A stretch of DNA of 64,000 nt from Branchiostoma belcheri (taxonomy: Eukaryota > Chordata > Leptocardii > Amphioxiformes > Branchiostomatidae), in NCBI RefSeq assembly GCF_001625305.1, contig NW_017803824.1:124001-188000 (forward strand). The letters run 5' to 3'. Shown one piece after another: positions 1 to 12,802 of the stretch. Position numbers and translations under genes: made by a program. The notes below the pieces were generated by a model. That model had not been told where the DNA came from. It ran no database searches and saw nothing but the letters and a program-made list of their open reading frames with translations. Every line of letters starts with the position of its first letter. Position 1 is the stretch's first letter.

Positions 1-429
1 GTTTCTGCATAGTCGAAAAACAAAATAATTCTGCTTCTTCGTAAAAAAAAATATTGTAAAAGTGATCACCATCATTCAAGTAGATTTAAATACCACGAGG
101 TTTGGAAAGATCGGTATTTAATATCCAGAGACAAATCAGAATTGATGGTTTGCCACAGCAGATGGCTTAGTGGTTCACATAAATCTGCTGTAATCACGTC
201 TGGTATCTGAAAGAAACCAGCATTAGGCCTTTGACCAGAAGGCGTTATAACTGGATGCACATAAAAGCGATTTGATTGAACTTTTCTTTAAAGCTCACTT
301 AAGCTCTATCCAGCCAGCCAGCCAGCCAACCAGCTAACCAACCAGCTAACCTGGCAGCTAACCAGCCAGCTAACCAGCCAGCCAGCCAGCTAACCATCCA
401 TAGTTTAGAACTTGAAGAATACCAATCTG

Positions 430-835
430 ATCCTAATGCCTGGAGATTGGACGTTTTGTGCTAACCACCCTGATCCATATAAGAAGTACTACTTATCAAT
501 AAACCATTCATTCATCCATCCATCCATCCATCTATCTAATCATTCATTCATTCATTCGCAAGCGAACGCCTGTCTTAATAAGTTGGTACGGGTGTTTGGC
601 GCTCCCTGCTAACCACCCGCTTGCTGATCCATGTAAGAAGCAAATTTACCTATCAATAAACCATTCATTCATTCATCCCTTCCTTCTTTCAGAGTTTAGA
701 CCCCTCCCTTGCCAAGCCAAATGCCTGTGTTTGTTAGCCGGTATGGGTGTGTGGAGGTTGGACATTTTGAGCTCCCCGCTAACCACCGGCTCGCTGATCC
801 ATGTAAGAAGTGTCCCCCGCAGAAGGTTAAGCTAG
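430..835. repeat. Degenerate tandem repeat, about 170 bp, three copies
   Basis: Copies share CTAACCACC...TGATCCATRTAAGAAG (near 460, 608 and 780) and (ATTC)n runs. 301-400 just before it is a CCAG/CTAAC simple repeat. Confidence 0.75.
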
Positions 836-1309
836 AATCAATACCAGTCACTCACGCCCAGCCCAAACATTTCTTACCCTGACAAATATTTCCCGATAGA
901 TACGTAATGGCCTGATATTGTCGGAGCGCTCACCGCAAAAACCGGCACGGTCGGCGTCCATTATCGAAAAATCCTGTCCCAAAGTGTGTCCAACCTTGAC
1001 AGATCTAACAGCCTTATTCTGGGCTGTATTATTACAGATAGAGCCTCCCTATAGTATATGCTATGTATTCCCCATGGGGGATTGTACAGTAATGATCACA
1101 GGGTATAGTAGCATTGCAGCACTTACCTATAATTTTTCTTTTGGTAAAAATATCATTTGGTAAAAATGTTTATAAACCTGCATTCTCCTCTGGTCTCTAA
1201 GTCACTGGCGAAAGCTAGTGGATACTAGCTGAAACGTCTGACTGTTTACAAAATCATATCCAGTTGCTTGAGTAACTGCTTTTTTGGCATATGTTAAAAA
1301 TATCAACAC

Positions 1310-1655
1310 TGTGAAAACTGAAACATCTTGATCCATCTGTCTATAGTATTAGTATTAGGAACAAAGCTTCGGTAATAAGAAAAGGGTATGGAGGCATTGT
1401 AGCACTTACATGTAACTCTGATTTATTGCTTGGTAAAAAAAAAACACTGAAATATGAAACATCTTGATCCATGTGTCTATTAATATTAGGAACAAAGCTT
1501 CAGTAATAAATAAAGGGTATGGAGGCATTGTAGCACTTACAATTGAAGTTACATGTGCCTCTTATTTATCGCTTGGTAAAAAAACACTGAAATATGAAAC
1601 ATCTTGATCCATGTGTCTATTAGTATTAGAAACAAAGCTTTGGTAATACTTCAAG
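1310..1655. repeat. Tandem repeat, about 138 bp, three copies
   Basis: TGAAACATCTTGATCCAT recurs at 1320, 1457 and 1597, followed by AGGAACAAAGCTT. Confidence 0.85.
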
Positions 1656-3485
1656 GCGTCGTAGCTTTAAAGAACAGCAGGCCTCTTAACACCATCAAAC
1701 GAGAAATGCCAATGTGCAAAAGGTCATCATTTGAAATACGGTCTCCAAGATAATAGGGATCATGTCAGATTCAACCTACGACGCTGAATTTTGCCAAGCA
1801 GCGATCGAGTAACAAATGAAATCCTTTTACGAAATGGTCCCCAATGCAATTCGAATTGCTTCCACGAAACTTAAATGTCATTTACAATCAAACATTGATG
1901 TTCTAGTTAGAAGAATGACTGCTTGTGACAAGCGGACTATAAAATATCGGTCGGGGAGAAGGTTTGACCTTTGAAATCCTCCCGTTTAGGCAATTATGCC
2001 ACTACATTTCATGGGGAACACATGTATGCACTGTGTATGTAATAATTGATGGGATCTATTTGTAGTTGCAGTACTATCACTGAGAGCAGACTGACTCTCC
2101 ATATTGGTAGTCTGAATTGCCGGCGGCGTCCTTCAAAAGCTTCGCTGCGTTATTTTCATTCCATCCTTGCAATGTCTACTACCATTTAAAATCATGAAAA
2201 CCTGTAGTTTTCTTATAATATAACTCAAAGGCATTGTCGACAAAAAGCTTAACTGACGTCCAACATACATCGTTGAAATATTCATGAAATAACTTTGAGT
2301 ATTCAAAAGCAATAATTCACGAGCTCTTTGTACCAGAAAAAAAAATGGGCATTCAATTTAACCCAACATAACTCCCAACAGCCATATACTTTTTAAGTAA
2401 TCAATGCACACAGACATACACATACAGGATTAGGGGTAGTGGCCACTGATTGATACATAATGGGAAAATTAAGATACTTACGGGAAAACTACTAAAACTT
2501 TGCTCCATCGAGGCGATCCGTGCTTAACAGCTCCAAATTCAATATCGTGTAACTGCCAGGCGGCTCAAAACGAAAAGGCGTTCAGTCTTAGCGATGGTCC
2601 CCGCCGGTGGCTTCTCCCACCGAATGATATGCTCTCTAGATCAATATGCTAGCGAAAACACCGGCTCGCTGATGAATTCAGAATCATCTGCGGGGATATC
2701 TCAGCCAGCGCGAGGGCCACGCGCTAAATAATTGAGCACGTGAGAAAGTAATTAAGCATACAAGTGTGTGGGTGCAACTACTACGTACTACATACGGTCA
2801 TAAAAATAGAAATCAGAGAACACTGAGATGGCTCGGGCATTTCAATGGTGACTGGAGTTGTAAATGGAGGATGGACAAATTGTGCTACAAGAACGTAGAC
2901 CAATTAAATACATGGATGAAGAACAGACCACCCCAGAGGGATATGGTTTCATGAATTCATCATCCATTTTTCATGATGTGTACACATGTATAAACATACT
3001 TTGAAATTCTCAGCCAAAAAAAGGGAACAAAAAGAAAAGATTTTCTAGATAAAAGTTCTAAAACAAAGTAAGATAAATATTTACTTGACAAGAATACGTA
3101 TACGTATGTAAGTCAAATGCAAATAAATTCCATTGCTGTAACACTTTTGCATAAAGAGAAATTCTCTCTAAAGACAAGAGCATGATTCCGTTTTTCATTT
3201 TAGTCCGTGCAATGATTCAAAATTGATTTGTGTTTTCCCCCAACTCCTGTTTCTATGCAGGTGGACTATTTGAATGTCTCCCTGTGGGAATTCATACACG
3301 GGCAGACTTTTCCATCAAAATTTCATGCCACAGTCATGTCCAATCTCATAATAGCCCTACACATACTGCAGCTGACATTAAATCCTACAATTGTTTCTTC
3401 TTATATGTAAGGGACAGTCCCTAGGCAGGGACTTTACAAAGCGATATAGACAAGACAAGTCAGACAGGGATAATGTGTTATGCTT
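1656..3485. other. Non-coding stretch
   Basis: I see no gene. A short GC-rich patch (2560-2720) has no supported ORF; the longest frames are about 60 codons without recognisable sequence. Confidence 0.6.
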
Positions 3486-3945
3486 AACAGGGCTCAAAAT
3501 CCATTTTTCTGCATACCTGCACATTGAAAATTACCTGCACCAGACAAATTTTACCTGCACCACTCAGAATTTAGAAAGTATGGATCATATCAAAACTGTT
3601 CAGAAACCATTGCCATTTTTCTTTTATATTATAGGTCATAACAGTCAATGAAGGTAATTAAAAACAAATATACACCTACATGTACTGTGCAGGTAGATGT
3701 TAGAAATACCTGCACAGCTCCAATCTTATCTTAGTGTAGGTAAAATTGAAGATGTGCAGGTATTTCTGATACCTACCTGCACCTACATTTGTAACCTACA
3801 CTAGCCCATATACTGGGTATATGCAGAAATACCTGCACAGATCCAATTTTAACTGCATGTACCTAGAACATGGACCAGTGCAGGTGGACATCAGGAATAC
3901 CTGCACATCTCCAATTTTACCTGCCCCAGTATTTTGAGCCCTGCA
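3486..3945. mobile_element. Inverted-repeat element of the GTGCAGGT family
   Basis: GGGCTCAAAAT at the left and ATTTTGAGCCC at the right enclose repeated modules (ACCTGCACA, CTCCAATTTTACCTGC). Related elements: 9953-10437, 15438-15775, 45070-45443. Confidence 0.7.
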
Positions 3946-4676
3946 CAAGGCGATGTGTGATGCCTAACAATGTGAGATCCACCTCAAGCGGGTTAGTGTG
4001 ATCGATATGAAGTAAATAGAACATGAAGATGAATAGGGCAGAAGGAGACACAACTGGGTCCTATCTGTTCATTTGACCCCTCCCGATTCTCGATATACGG
4101 GGACAAACCATTAACACCACATAGGGAGGGCTATAATCTGAGGATGTAGGGACAAACCGTTAATACCACCAGGAGTGGGGTACAAAGTTAAAAAAATGGG
4201 TTGGGTTTGAAAACTGTAATATTTTGATGTTAGAAAATGTTTGAATTTTAATCTAATAAGACATCAGCTTGAAGATTTGAAAACATCTGAGAAATTTAAC
4301 AAAATAGCAGTTCTTTTCTATCAGTGCATAGATGGAAGAAAAATGTTTCTTAGAAAATCTTTCCATCATCCTGTTATTCTTAATCAAAAATGTGGAAATA
4401 TTGATCATTACTTTGAAGTAAGAAACATCTACAGACCAATTTTATGTAACAACCATACACCACAAAACCAGAGTCATTGCCGCCCCGAGATTTATACGCG
4501 ACTCTTATATTGACGGTCTGTCGTATTAAAAGCAGCGCGCAGGTAATGTGATCGCCGCTCCTGGAAGTGTAAAAGCCTTCGAATGGATCCCCCGTCTGTG
4601 TCGTTCCCAGAAGGCTATTCCACCATCCAGATTCATAAGGGCGACTCTCATGTAGTGCATACTAACACGGTCACTG
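3946..4676. other. Non-coding stretch
   Basis: Two short degenerate units with GGGACAAACC(A/G)TTAA(C/T)ACCAC (4100 and 4150). A 90-codon frame at 4241-4513 has no recognisable domain and no splice context. Confidence 0.5.
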
Positions 4677-5047
4677 GGCCTAGGAAATAAAATGTTGTGT
4701 TTCATGTTTCCCGAACGACCCTAGAAAAAACTGCTGACCCTAGCCTTTTATTTGGGTGGACCCTTGCAAGGGATATAAATTTTTCGAGCTGATCAACGTT
4801 TTCTAGCTCCATGATCTGACACCTGAGTAATGAAACATTGTACAATCAGTTTTCCAAAATTGATATTGATGTTGGAAAACCGATAAGTGACCTAAAGCAA
4901 ATTTTATGTTATTAAACTGTATTTTAGTTGGATCACTAGAGACTGCCAAAGTCTGAATAAAAAGAAAGAAAAGAAAGATATTTCCTACCTACCGACCCTA
5001 TTTTTTTCAGGACTGAAACAGGAAACACAACATTTTTTTCCTAGGCC
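4677..5047. mobile_element. MITE with GGCCTAGGAAA ends, 371 bp
   Basis: Left GGCCTAGGAAATAAAATGTT and right AACATTTTTTTCCTAGGCC are inverted; both contain GTTGTGTTTC/GAAACACAAC. Partial relatives at 47785-47815 and 55553-55612 (GGAAACACAAC...AAGGCCTT). Confidence 0.75.
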
Positions 5048-5420
5048 TTTAACCTAACGCGATGTTCCCCAGCACCAAAACAGCCGGTATGAAAAATGAC
5101 AAATCCATCCCAACCTTTTGATTCCACCAGGCGTTTAGAGTTGTATTGCAAAAGGAAAGGATGGTTCATTTTCTGAATAGGGGCATGGCATTAGTCACTG
5201 ACAATCCTAAATATATCCAAGAGGACTTCGTCATTCATTGTTTAAATGAGAAATGATTACGTTAATGTAAGAACACATATAAGAATCAATGCCGATATTT
5301 GGCTACCGTTAGGGTAAATTTTTCCTTTACGTCAGGCATTTGGCCTTACAGCTTTCAATTCAGACTTATAGCAGGGCACATTATTTTAAATCAAAGATAG
5401 ATAAAAGTACAGTACATATA

Positions 5421-6317
5421 CTGTAAGTCTCTTTAGATTCGCGGGGCCTAAAGTTCGCGGTTTCGGGAAAATGGACAATCCGCGGTATTTTTAGATTCGC
5501 GATTTCTCCTTGGCTATTTTTCAAAGAAAAATTTGTAAAGTGTATATTTAAAATAATAAAAGTTCGTGTTCCGGCAAAAATTTGTTTCGTGCACCGCGCG
5601 AGACTGCCGGCGGTAAAGCTGACGCACGTGTAAACAATTTTCTTTGTTCGGAAATAAGCGCTAAAATGCTATTTTCCACGACTACACATCGATACTCTAG
5701 TGAAGAAATGCATAATCGAAAGAATATATATATTACTAAGCAAATTTATGCCGTCTTCGGCGAGATTTTGAACCCGGAAGTATGCAAAGGTCGCCTTCGG
5801 TTTTGTAGGCCCACGGTGAGCGTTTTTTTCTATCCAGCAAAACAAGAAGAAGAAAAAAAAAAACGCCCGCAAAGCATCGCAAAAGATAACCAACTAACAT
5901 TTCCCAGGTACCAGCCGTTATATTTTTCATAAAAATACTTGTAGATATGCCCGATGTTCCCGCAATTTTCAAGCGCCCGGCCGGGCGCACATGGCTGGCG
6001 CTCTGCACGCATAGATTTTTTCGGCGGTACACGGTTGACACGGCCAGTGCCGCAGTATCGCGATTCGGTGTCTCATAATATTTTTTGACATCAGTATAAC
6101 TTAAAAAAAATTTGGTACTCAACATTTGCTAAGAATAAAGTTAATTTGCAGTGATTTGTGAATCGCGTGTGTTTGTGTTTCACTTACCGTCGTGAATGGA
6201 TGTGGGGAGGGGGGCGCACTTACGCAAAACATATTCGCGGGGAAATAGATTCGCGGTACAAAGGTCCCCGCGAATGCCGCGAATCTAAATATACCGCGGA
6301 AATTTGTAGACTTACAG
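5421..6317. mobile_element. TA-flanked inverted-repeat element rich in TTCGCGG, 897 bp
   Basis: Ends CTGTAAGTCT and AGACTTACAG with flanking TA (5419-5420, 6318-6319). Both ends carry ATTCGCGG/CCGCGAAT boxes. No transposase ORF. Small frames inside (5582-5932 and on the minus strand) have no recognisable domain. Confidence 0.75.
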
Positions 6318-6984
6318 TAGGTCATACCAGGGACCTCCCTAAACAATGGAGCAGTGGAGCTCCTCCACCCAGTCCTTATCTCAGCTCCACCCTGTTAATT
6401 TTCAAAACTAGTGTTTTTACACCCTTTTCCAGGGTTCTTTGGTCAAATTTACCGATATTTCGCACCCTCCTCCATTCTGTCCTAAATTTCTGGGGAGATC
6501 CCTGCATACTTAATGTTTGAGATGAAGCATAATGCTTTGTCAGTAGCTGATAGTGCGCAGGGGATTCAACAACTCTGTTGATACTAACAAAGGCTTCAAT
6601 TTAAAGTAAAACACCGCATTCACAAATGCTCTAGCTTTTTGGAAAAAAACATTTACCGACCGTGAATCAACGAAGGTCTCTTGCTCCGTTATATATCCTT
6701 GCGACATATAAGAGGCCCAATGCCTCACGGTTGTCCCCCACATTCAGCGCATACTTGGAAATGGAGTAGACATGCCGTGTTGTAAGGTCACACAGATTAC
6801 ATTTGTAACCAGGCACTTTAGGAGCCGGGTTGTGCACTGTCGTATGTTTGATGTTCACAGACGTCACTATTGAGTATAGATAACACTTACAGGGTTGTCC
6901 GCCTGTGACAAATGTAACTCTAGCTGTAGCCAAACGCTCACTGCAAAACTATACACTGTAGACAGTAATAGATAGTTACTTATA

Positions 6985-8729
6985 CAGGGGTTAAAATACC
7001 CGGTCTCGCAGTCTCGCCGCGCAAGTAATTTTTTCTGTGCGAGACTTATTCGGAAAGCCAGGTTGCCCGGGGCGCAAGTTATTTTTTACAGCGGCTGGGT
7101 TTACCCAGCGGCTTCTGAAATAAACAGTGCTGCGGTCCCGCCTGATAACATCCCGCCTCGGCCTGCCGGCCTGCACGTGAGCAGTCCCTCTACTCAAATA
7201 ACAGCGTGCGCGTAAGGATTTAATTCCAATATTTCTCCGATAAATATGTCCGTCATTCGAATTTTCTTCGGCCGAGCGACGTGGCCGTGGATCGAACCGC
7301 TATCCTGCCGGCTGTGCGCGTGCCCGACCGCTAGTTTTCGGCGGTTCCGCGGAAAAATAATCCATCCCCAGAAGAGATATTACGCATGAAAATAACAACT
7401 ATACCTTAGCTTCCCCGTTTTATGAGTTTTTGAGGCCGTAAAATATTTAAAACGGTTGAAATTTGTCCAAAAAACCAGCTCGAAAGACTGAGAAATAATG
7501 GCCGACATGGCCGACACATGTTGACAACAAAAGTGGTCAAAGGTCAAGTTAGCATCCAAACGTACAAGATATTGCAATGTGCTAAAACGATACTTTAAAC
7601 GCATATTTTTCGGCAACAACAAAAATAAAAATTCACTCATATTTTTAGAAGGTTAATTTTTAAACATTACTGTGACATTTTTCAAACTTATTGGTTTCTA
7701 GCGTCAGAATATAATAGTTGTTTCTTAGAATGTGCGGTTGGATGCTGTGAAGGACTTGACATATATTAGAGATTTAATATGATAATGCCTACCAGGCGGT
7801 CCGAGTGTCTCCCAAAAATTGTTTTTGAGTAGGAGTCTATAGACATAATCACATTTTTATTTGTTCAGCTGTGTCAATATGTGATTTTGTTTGGGATATG
7901 ATGGGGTTACTAGCTTAGTTAGTTTGGTTTAGTTTTTAATATATATATTTAAAGGTTAACGTTAAAACACCTTTGGATTATACTTGCTCCAAGTTCCAGG
8001 TAGTAAATACATGTACATTTTGTATCATGTATTTTTCACTTGTTGAACTTGTAGAAGCACCGTTGGCCCCCGGTTAGGGGTCATCCGGGGAACCTATGCC
8101 CAATTTTTTTCAAAATTAAGGGTGCTAACAGTAGTTGCACTGCTGTGTCAGAACTTAATTACCAGTGAATAAACAAGACAAGTTTGAGTTTATTTCAATC
8201 TTTCTGTCTTTGACTCTTTTATATATCTATAAAAGAGTTTTCATCTTAATTTGGCCAAGTTGCTCGAGTTATGGCAGTGTAACTGCATTGCCATGGGTTT
8301 AGGTCCGGAATCATAAGGTCCGGACCTGAACCTAAACCACTGGTCATGAGTCCGGACCTGAACATGAACGTGGATTAAGGTCTGCATCCCTAGTACAAGG
8401 TGGATCGGTCATATTGAGAGCTCTAGGTGTTTATGGAAGAAGGCCCAGGCAGGATGAGGCAGATGATGAAACCAGCAGTTCTTCCGGCTCAGAGTCGGAG
8501 ATGTGAAGGTAGCATTTTTGAATAAACGATGATGTTTGACAGCTGTTGTGTTTGCTATTTGATAAACAAACCTATTAATTCATAAAAAAGGATAATGGAT
8601 ATTGGGTAGCAGATTTGAAGAATCCAGTTCCTTTGAAATGGGGCAACCTGAAATCCTGATGGAGCAACCTGGCTTTTGACCCAGGTTGCCGCCTGGGCAA
8701 CCTGACTGAAAAAAGTATTTTAACCCCTG
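6985..8729. mobile_element. Non-autonomous DNA transposon, 1,745 bp
   Basis: Inverted ends CAGGGGTTAAAATAC and GTATTTTAACCCCTG, flanked by a perfect CTTATA duplication (6979-6984 and 8730-8735). The CAGGGG start is hAT-like, but the duplication is six bases, not eight. The interior has no transposase; it includes GC-rich ends and a stretch with GGTCCGGACCTGAAC repeats (8280-8400). Confidence 0.8.
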
Positions 8730-8735
8730 CTTATA

Positions 8736-9952
8736 GTAAATGTTTCTATACTGGTCAGTGAGGGCATGTTTTGTTTTAACAGTGTTACTGTCCTGTATCC
8801 ATACTTGTTTGGCAATTGCCATTAAAAATTGCCTGGGACAACCACATAGTCAATGCATGATCTCTATCGTCTGTGGTAAACACGAGATTCTAAACTTCTA
8901 GCCATGATTTTATTTTTATGATTGTCTATATACATAAACAATATATACATTATTTATATAGCACCAATTTTTTGTTATCGGCCAAACATCCTAGGAGCTT
9001 TCATGAGATAACAACATAACACTAACACTGTAAATACGGGCTACATACATGTGTGTGGTGATAACACCGGGATCAGACCTACCCTGTGATCCCGGGCAAG
9101 TCTGTAGACATGCCTGGTATTTTGTCGCCAGTTCTACCATAAACACGCCCCAGACTGGGCCTGTAAGAGGAGGATATGAGGATATATGTGTGTGTTTTGA
9201 TTTGATATGTCTGGGCCTCCTACTGTGGATCGGGAAACTTTTGAGGTGGTTTTATTTTCACCTTGGCTTATCTGTCGTTATACTGTGAATATGCCTACCT
9301 TATATGACTAGATTTAATGTATGGCAAAAATGTTTCAGCCGCAAATTTAAAAGGCCATGAAAACCAGTCTGTTTCCCTCCTTTTTTACTTTACATTTTTA
9401 AAAGCTTTGCACTGTTGAATGTCTATAAAGCCCCCACCATCCCCTGCACCATCCTTGCCATTGGTGCCACTGTGCAAAAATGAAGGTCTGAAAGAAGAAT
9501 TTATACTCACAATTCAATCTAAAATTACCTTAAAATTGAATTTGGGAAATATCCTATACATGTTTTTTTTTCATTTTGGCAATATCAAATATCTGGCATC
9601 TCTTCTACAATTATTGAGATTTATATATAGCATCTACTCATCAGTAACAGAAAGTTTCTTCCCAGAATTTTTCTTTCAAAAATCCTTCGTTTCAACAAAC
9701 ACAAATGTCCCTCCCCTACTATGTCTAAAATGACTAAATGAACCAGCCCACTACATCATGCTCAGATATTCTTCCTTCCAAGTCATCCATAGAAAAAAAA
9801 TCAATTAAACCTGAGATTAGTTCAAGTCCAGGAGACCTCTCTGCCTGCTTCATTAACTGTGAAAAATACACAATCCAGAGACGGATACCAGACATGATAG
9901 TCACGTCACAGAGCTGAGGGGCTCTTCAGTTATTCAGAGATGACAGGGCTTG
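8736..9952. other. Non-coding stretch
   Basis: AT-rich, no gene supported. The frames at 9049-9288 and 9419-9733 have no family resemblance or codon bias I can point to. Confidence 0.5.
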
Positions 9953-10437
9953 AAATACTGGATGTACGTGCACCTTAGTGCAGGTAAAATTGGAGCTGTG
10001 CAGGTGTTTCTGATGTCTACCTGTACCTTACCTGCATCAGTCCACGACATGATGTACTGGGTTTTATATATACAATTGTAGGTGAATGTGGATTTTTATT
10101 TGCTAAATTTACTGTTACCACATATGAAGTACAAAAGAAATGATAGCGATGGTTTCTGAACAGAGATGATATAAGATGATCTATACTTGAGTGGTGCAGG
10201 TAAAAATTGTCTGGTGCAGGTAATTTTCAATTGTTACAATGTACTAGAAAAAAGTATTACTTGTACTTGTAAGACTAAAAGAAACAATGGCAATGGTTTC
10301 TAAACAATTTTAGTGTGATCCATACTTTTGATTTAATTTAAATACATTCTGAGTAGTGCAGGTAAAATTTGTCTGGTGCAACTAATTTTCAACGATACAG
10401 TTATGCAAAAAAAATAAAAAAGAATTTCGAGCCAGGG
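9953..10437. mobile_element. Inverted-repeat element of the GTGCAGGT family, inside a duplicated segment
   Basis: Bounded by AGGGCTTGAAATACTGG and GAATTTCGAGCC. The flanks are an approximate 50-base direct repeat: TGATAGTCACGTCACAGAGC (from 9896) and TGATAGTCACATCACAAAGT (from 10441), each running on into CTTCAGTTATTCAGAGATGA or a close variant. Confidence 0.65.
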
Positions 10438-10639
10438 ACTTGATAGTCACATCACAAAGTCGAGGGCCTCTTCATTTATCAGATATGATGTAGCCTGGAC
10501 CCCGGGGACTCCTCCCTTTGACCTCACTCATTCCCGGAGGAAATCTGGTTGTCAACATGGCCAATGAGTTCTCTCATTGTTATTTCTGCTGAATGCCAAG
10601 GGCGAGCCAAGGTTAGGTCTACATTTGCACGAGCTCTCG

Positions 10640-11010
10640 GCGCCGCGCATATCATACGCAGATCATGTGTATATTAGATACATGCCGTGATGTGGTTATA
10701 AACTTATAGACCATGTGTCGTAATTTTTGCTGAACCCTCACAGAATTTTGTTGTAATAAAACAACTTGTATAACTATAAACTTAGCAGTGTTACACATAT
10801 CATACGCAGATCATGTGTATATTAGATACATGCTGAGATGTGGTTACGGACCATGTGTCGTAATTTTTGCTGAACCCTCACAGAATTTTGTAACTGCATT
10901 GTAAACTATAGTATAAACTAGCAGTACTGTGCATATCATACACAGATCATGTGTATATTACTAGATATATGCTGTGATATTATTACAAACCATAAGTGAT
11001 ATTGTTGTAT
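10640..11010. repeat. Tandem repeat, about 140 bp, three copies
   Basis: CATATCATACGCAGATCATG recurs near 10646, 10796 and 10930 with CGTAATTTTTGCTGAACCCT. Confidence 0.85.
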
Positions 11011-12072
11011 CGTAATTTTTCCAAAAAATTTTGTTGCGTAAACCTGTCCAGGTTAGCATTTCGGTTTGATGGCCTGACTGGTTTTTACTGGCTGGTTCGT
11101 AAATCTGACCTGGGCAAATCACACTGCTACGTTTATCAAATCACATTGCAACTGGTTAGACATCAAACCACCTTTTGAGGCTATTATGCCATGGTTTTAA
11201 CGTGATAACATGTTCCTGGCAACCATAACCTATGACACAGGGCATACCGGGTCATCCTTCTAACTCTGGAACCCAAACATACAAACCCCTCCTAAACCAG
11301 ACAGTGCCACCCAAAACAATACTTCCATCCTGGAACGTAACAAATATGTTCAAAACTACATACAATCTCATCTAAGTACATCTTAATTTACTCCTGTATG
11401 CTACAACAGTGCAAAAAGCCACTCCCAAAGACATTTCTACTCACTGACACACATGCACGTGTGTGGACCTCCCCGTGCTTGAAATTCCTCTCTCACAAGA
11501 GAAACTGTTTTTACCCTGCCTGCTTATGGAGACTTATGAATGCCCTACCAGGCTTGGGCAAACTCTCGCTGACCCACAGTGGACACAAGTGCCCCTCTCT
11601 CCGCACTCCACTTCAGATTCCAGTCCAGAGGAGTGACAGTCACACCTGTGTGGTTGGTAGAGTCTCAGTTCTGCCTACTAAACCTTCCCCGACCAGACAC
11701 ACAATGTGGCTTTGTTGTCACAGACAGTCCTGAATGCAAATTCGTCCAGACTGAAAGTGCGACAATGTCTGTGCCAACCACACAAACCAACCTCTGTCTG
11801 ATCCTGGTATAAATAATATCACTGTCCTTATAGGACCCAGACATGTTATATAGATATCCACATCGTGTTTACAATGAGGTAGACTTTTATCTCGAGGAAG
11901 TTTGTATGGTTTGTTTTCATAGAGGGTCTCTCAGTTTTGGTTAGACAAATTCCTATGTTTTCTTTTCTTAAGTTTACAGTATATAAATATCATTAAGTTG
12001 ACTGCTGTTTCTGTGGGCCAGACCATTGTACGTAAATCTTGGCACTACCGTCACAGCCAATTCCTTTTCTTT
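11011..12072. other. Non-coding stretch
   Basis: No gene supported; overlapping plus frames near 11398-11812 lack recognisable domains. Confidence 0.5.
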
Positions 12073-12080
12073 CTGTACGT

Positions 12081-12455
12081 TAGGGGTGGGTACCTGTTCG
12101 GCTCTTTCAGGTCCAGGTCCAGGTCCAGGTCCAGAGGATCAGGTCCAGGTCCGGACCTGTACCTGTACCTGATTCTGGATACCGGAGTATCAGTACCAAG
12201 TAATATTTGCTAAATGATCATTGCTAAATGCTTAAATAAAGTAACCACTACAAAATTTTTTTATTATTTTTTTAATTTTAAATTTTTAAAATTTATCTTT
12301 TTTTTTATTTATTTTTTATTTTATTTTATCCTATTTTAATTTTATTTTATCCTATTTTATCCGTTCTATACATTATCAAGCTTCTCCTCTTGTCCTATGG
12401 CTATGGCTAAAACCTCAGAACCGAATATATTAATACATTAAACTTCCCAACCAAT
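12081..12455. repeat. hAT left end, first copy
   Basis: About 375 bases repeated almost exactly at 13826-14191 in the same orientation; ends abruptly at the assembly gap. Confidence 0.9.
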
Positions 12456-12475
12456 NNNNNNNNNNNNNNNNNNNN
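12456..12475. other. Assembly gap, 20 N
   Basis: Twenty undetermined bases between the first hAT left end and a 45-bp minisatellite; the true length is unknown. Confidence 1.
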
Positions 12476-12655
12476 AGTATACCACAGTATCAGCAATTAG
12501 AACTGCATCATACACAGCACAGTATACCACAGTATCAGGAATTAAAACTGCATCATACACAGTACAGTATACCACAGTATCAGCAATTAAAACTGCATCA
12601 TACACAGCACAGTATACCACAGTATCAGCAATTAAAACTGCATCATACACAGTAC
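12476..12655. repeat. 45-bp minisatellite, four copies
   Basis: AGTATACCACAGTATCAGCA marks unit starts at 12476, 12521, 12566 and 12611; nearly identical units. Open in one minus frame only because the unit is a multiple of three. Confidence 0.92.
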
Positions 12656-12802
12656 AGTATTCCGGGCTGGGCCGTAAAGTTCCGGAATGCAGTTATCAAA
12701 GATTATAGCGGTCCGGGTATGATATAAATATATATACACATGTTTGTTGCAGGATGTCACAATACCAGAAACTAAAATATACATGTATTATTCAATACGC
12801 AG

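Noticed and set aside
12438-12650. Minus-strand frame with a 15-residue repeat (DAVLIADTVVY)
   Set aside because: It is a 45-bp minisatellite running into the assembly gap; no start or splice context.
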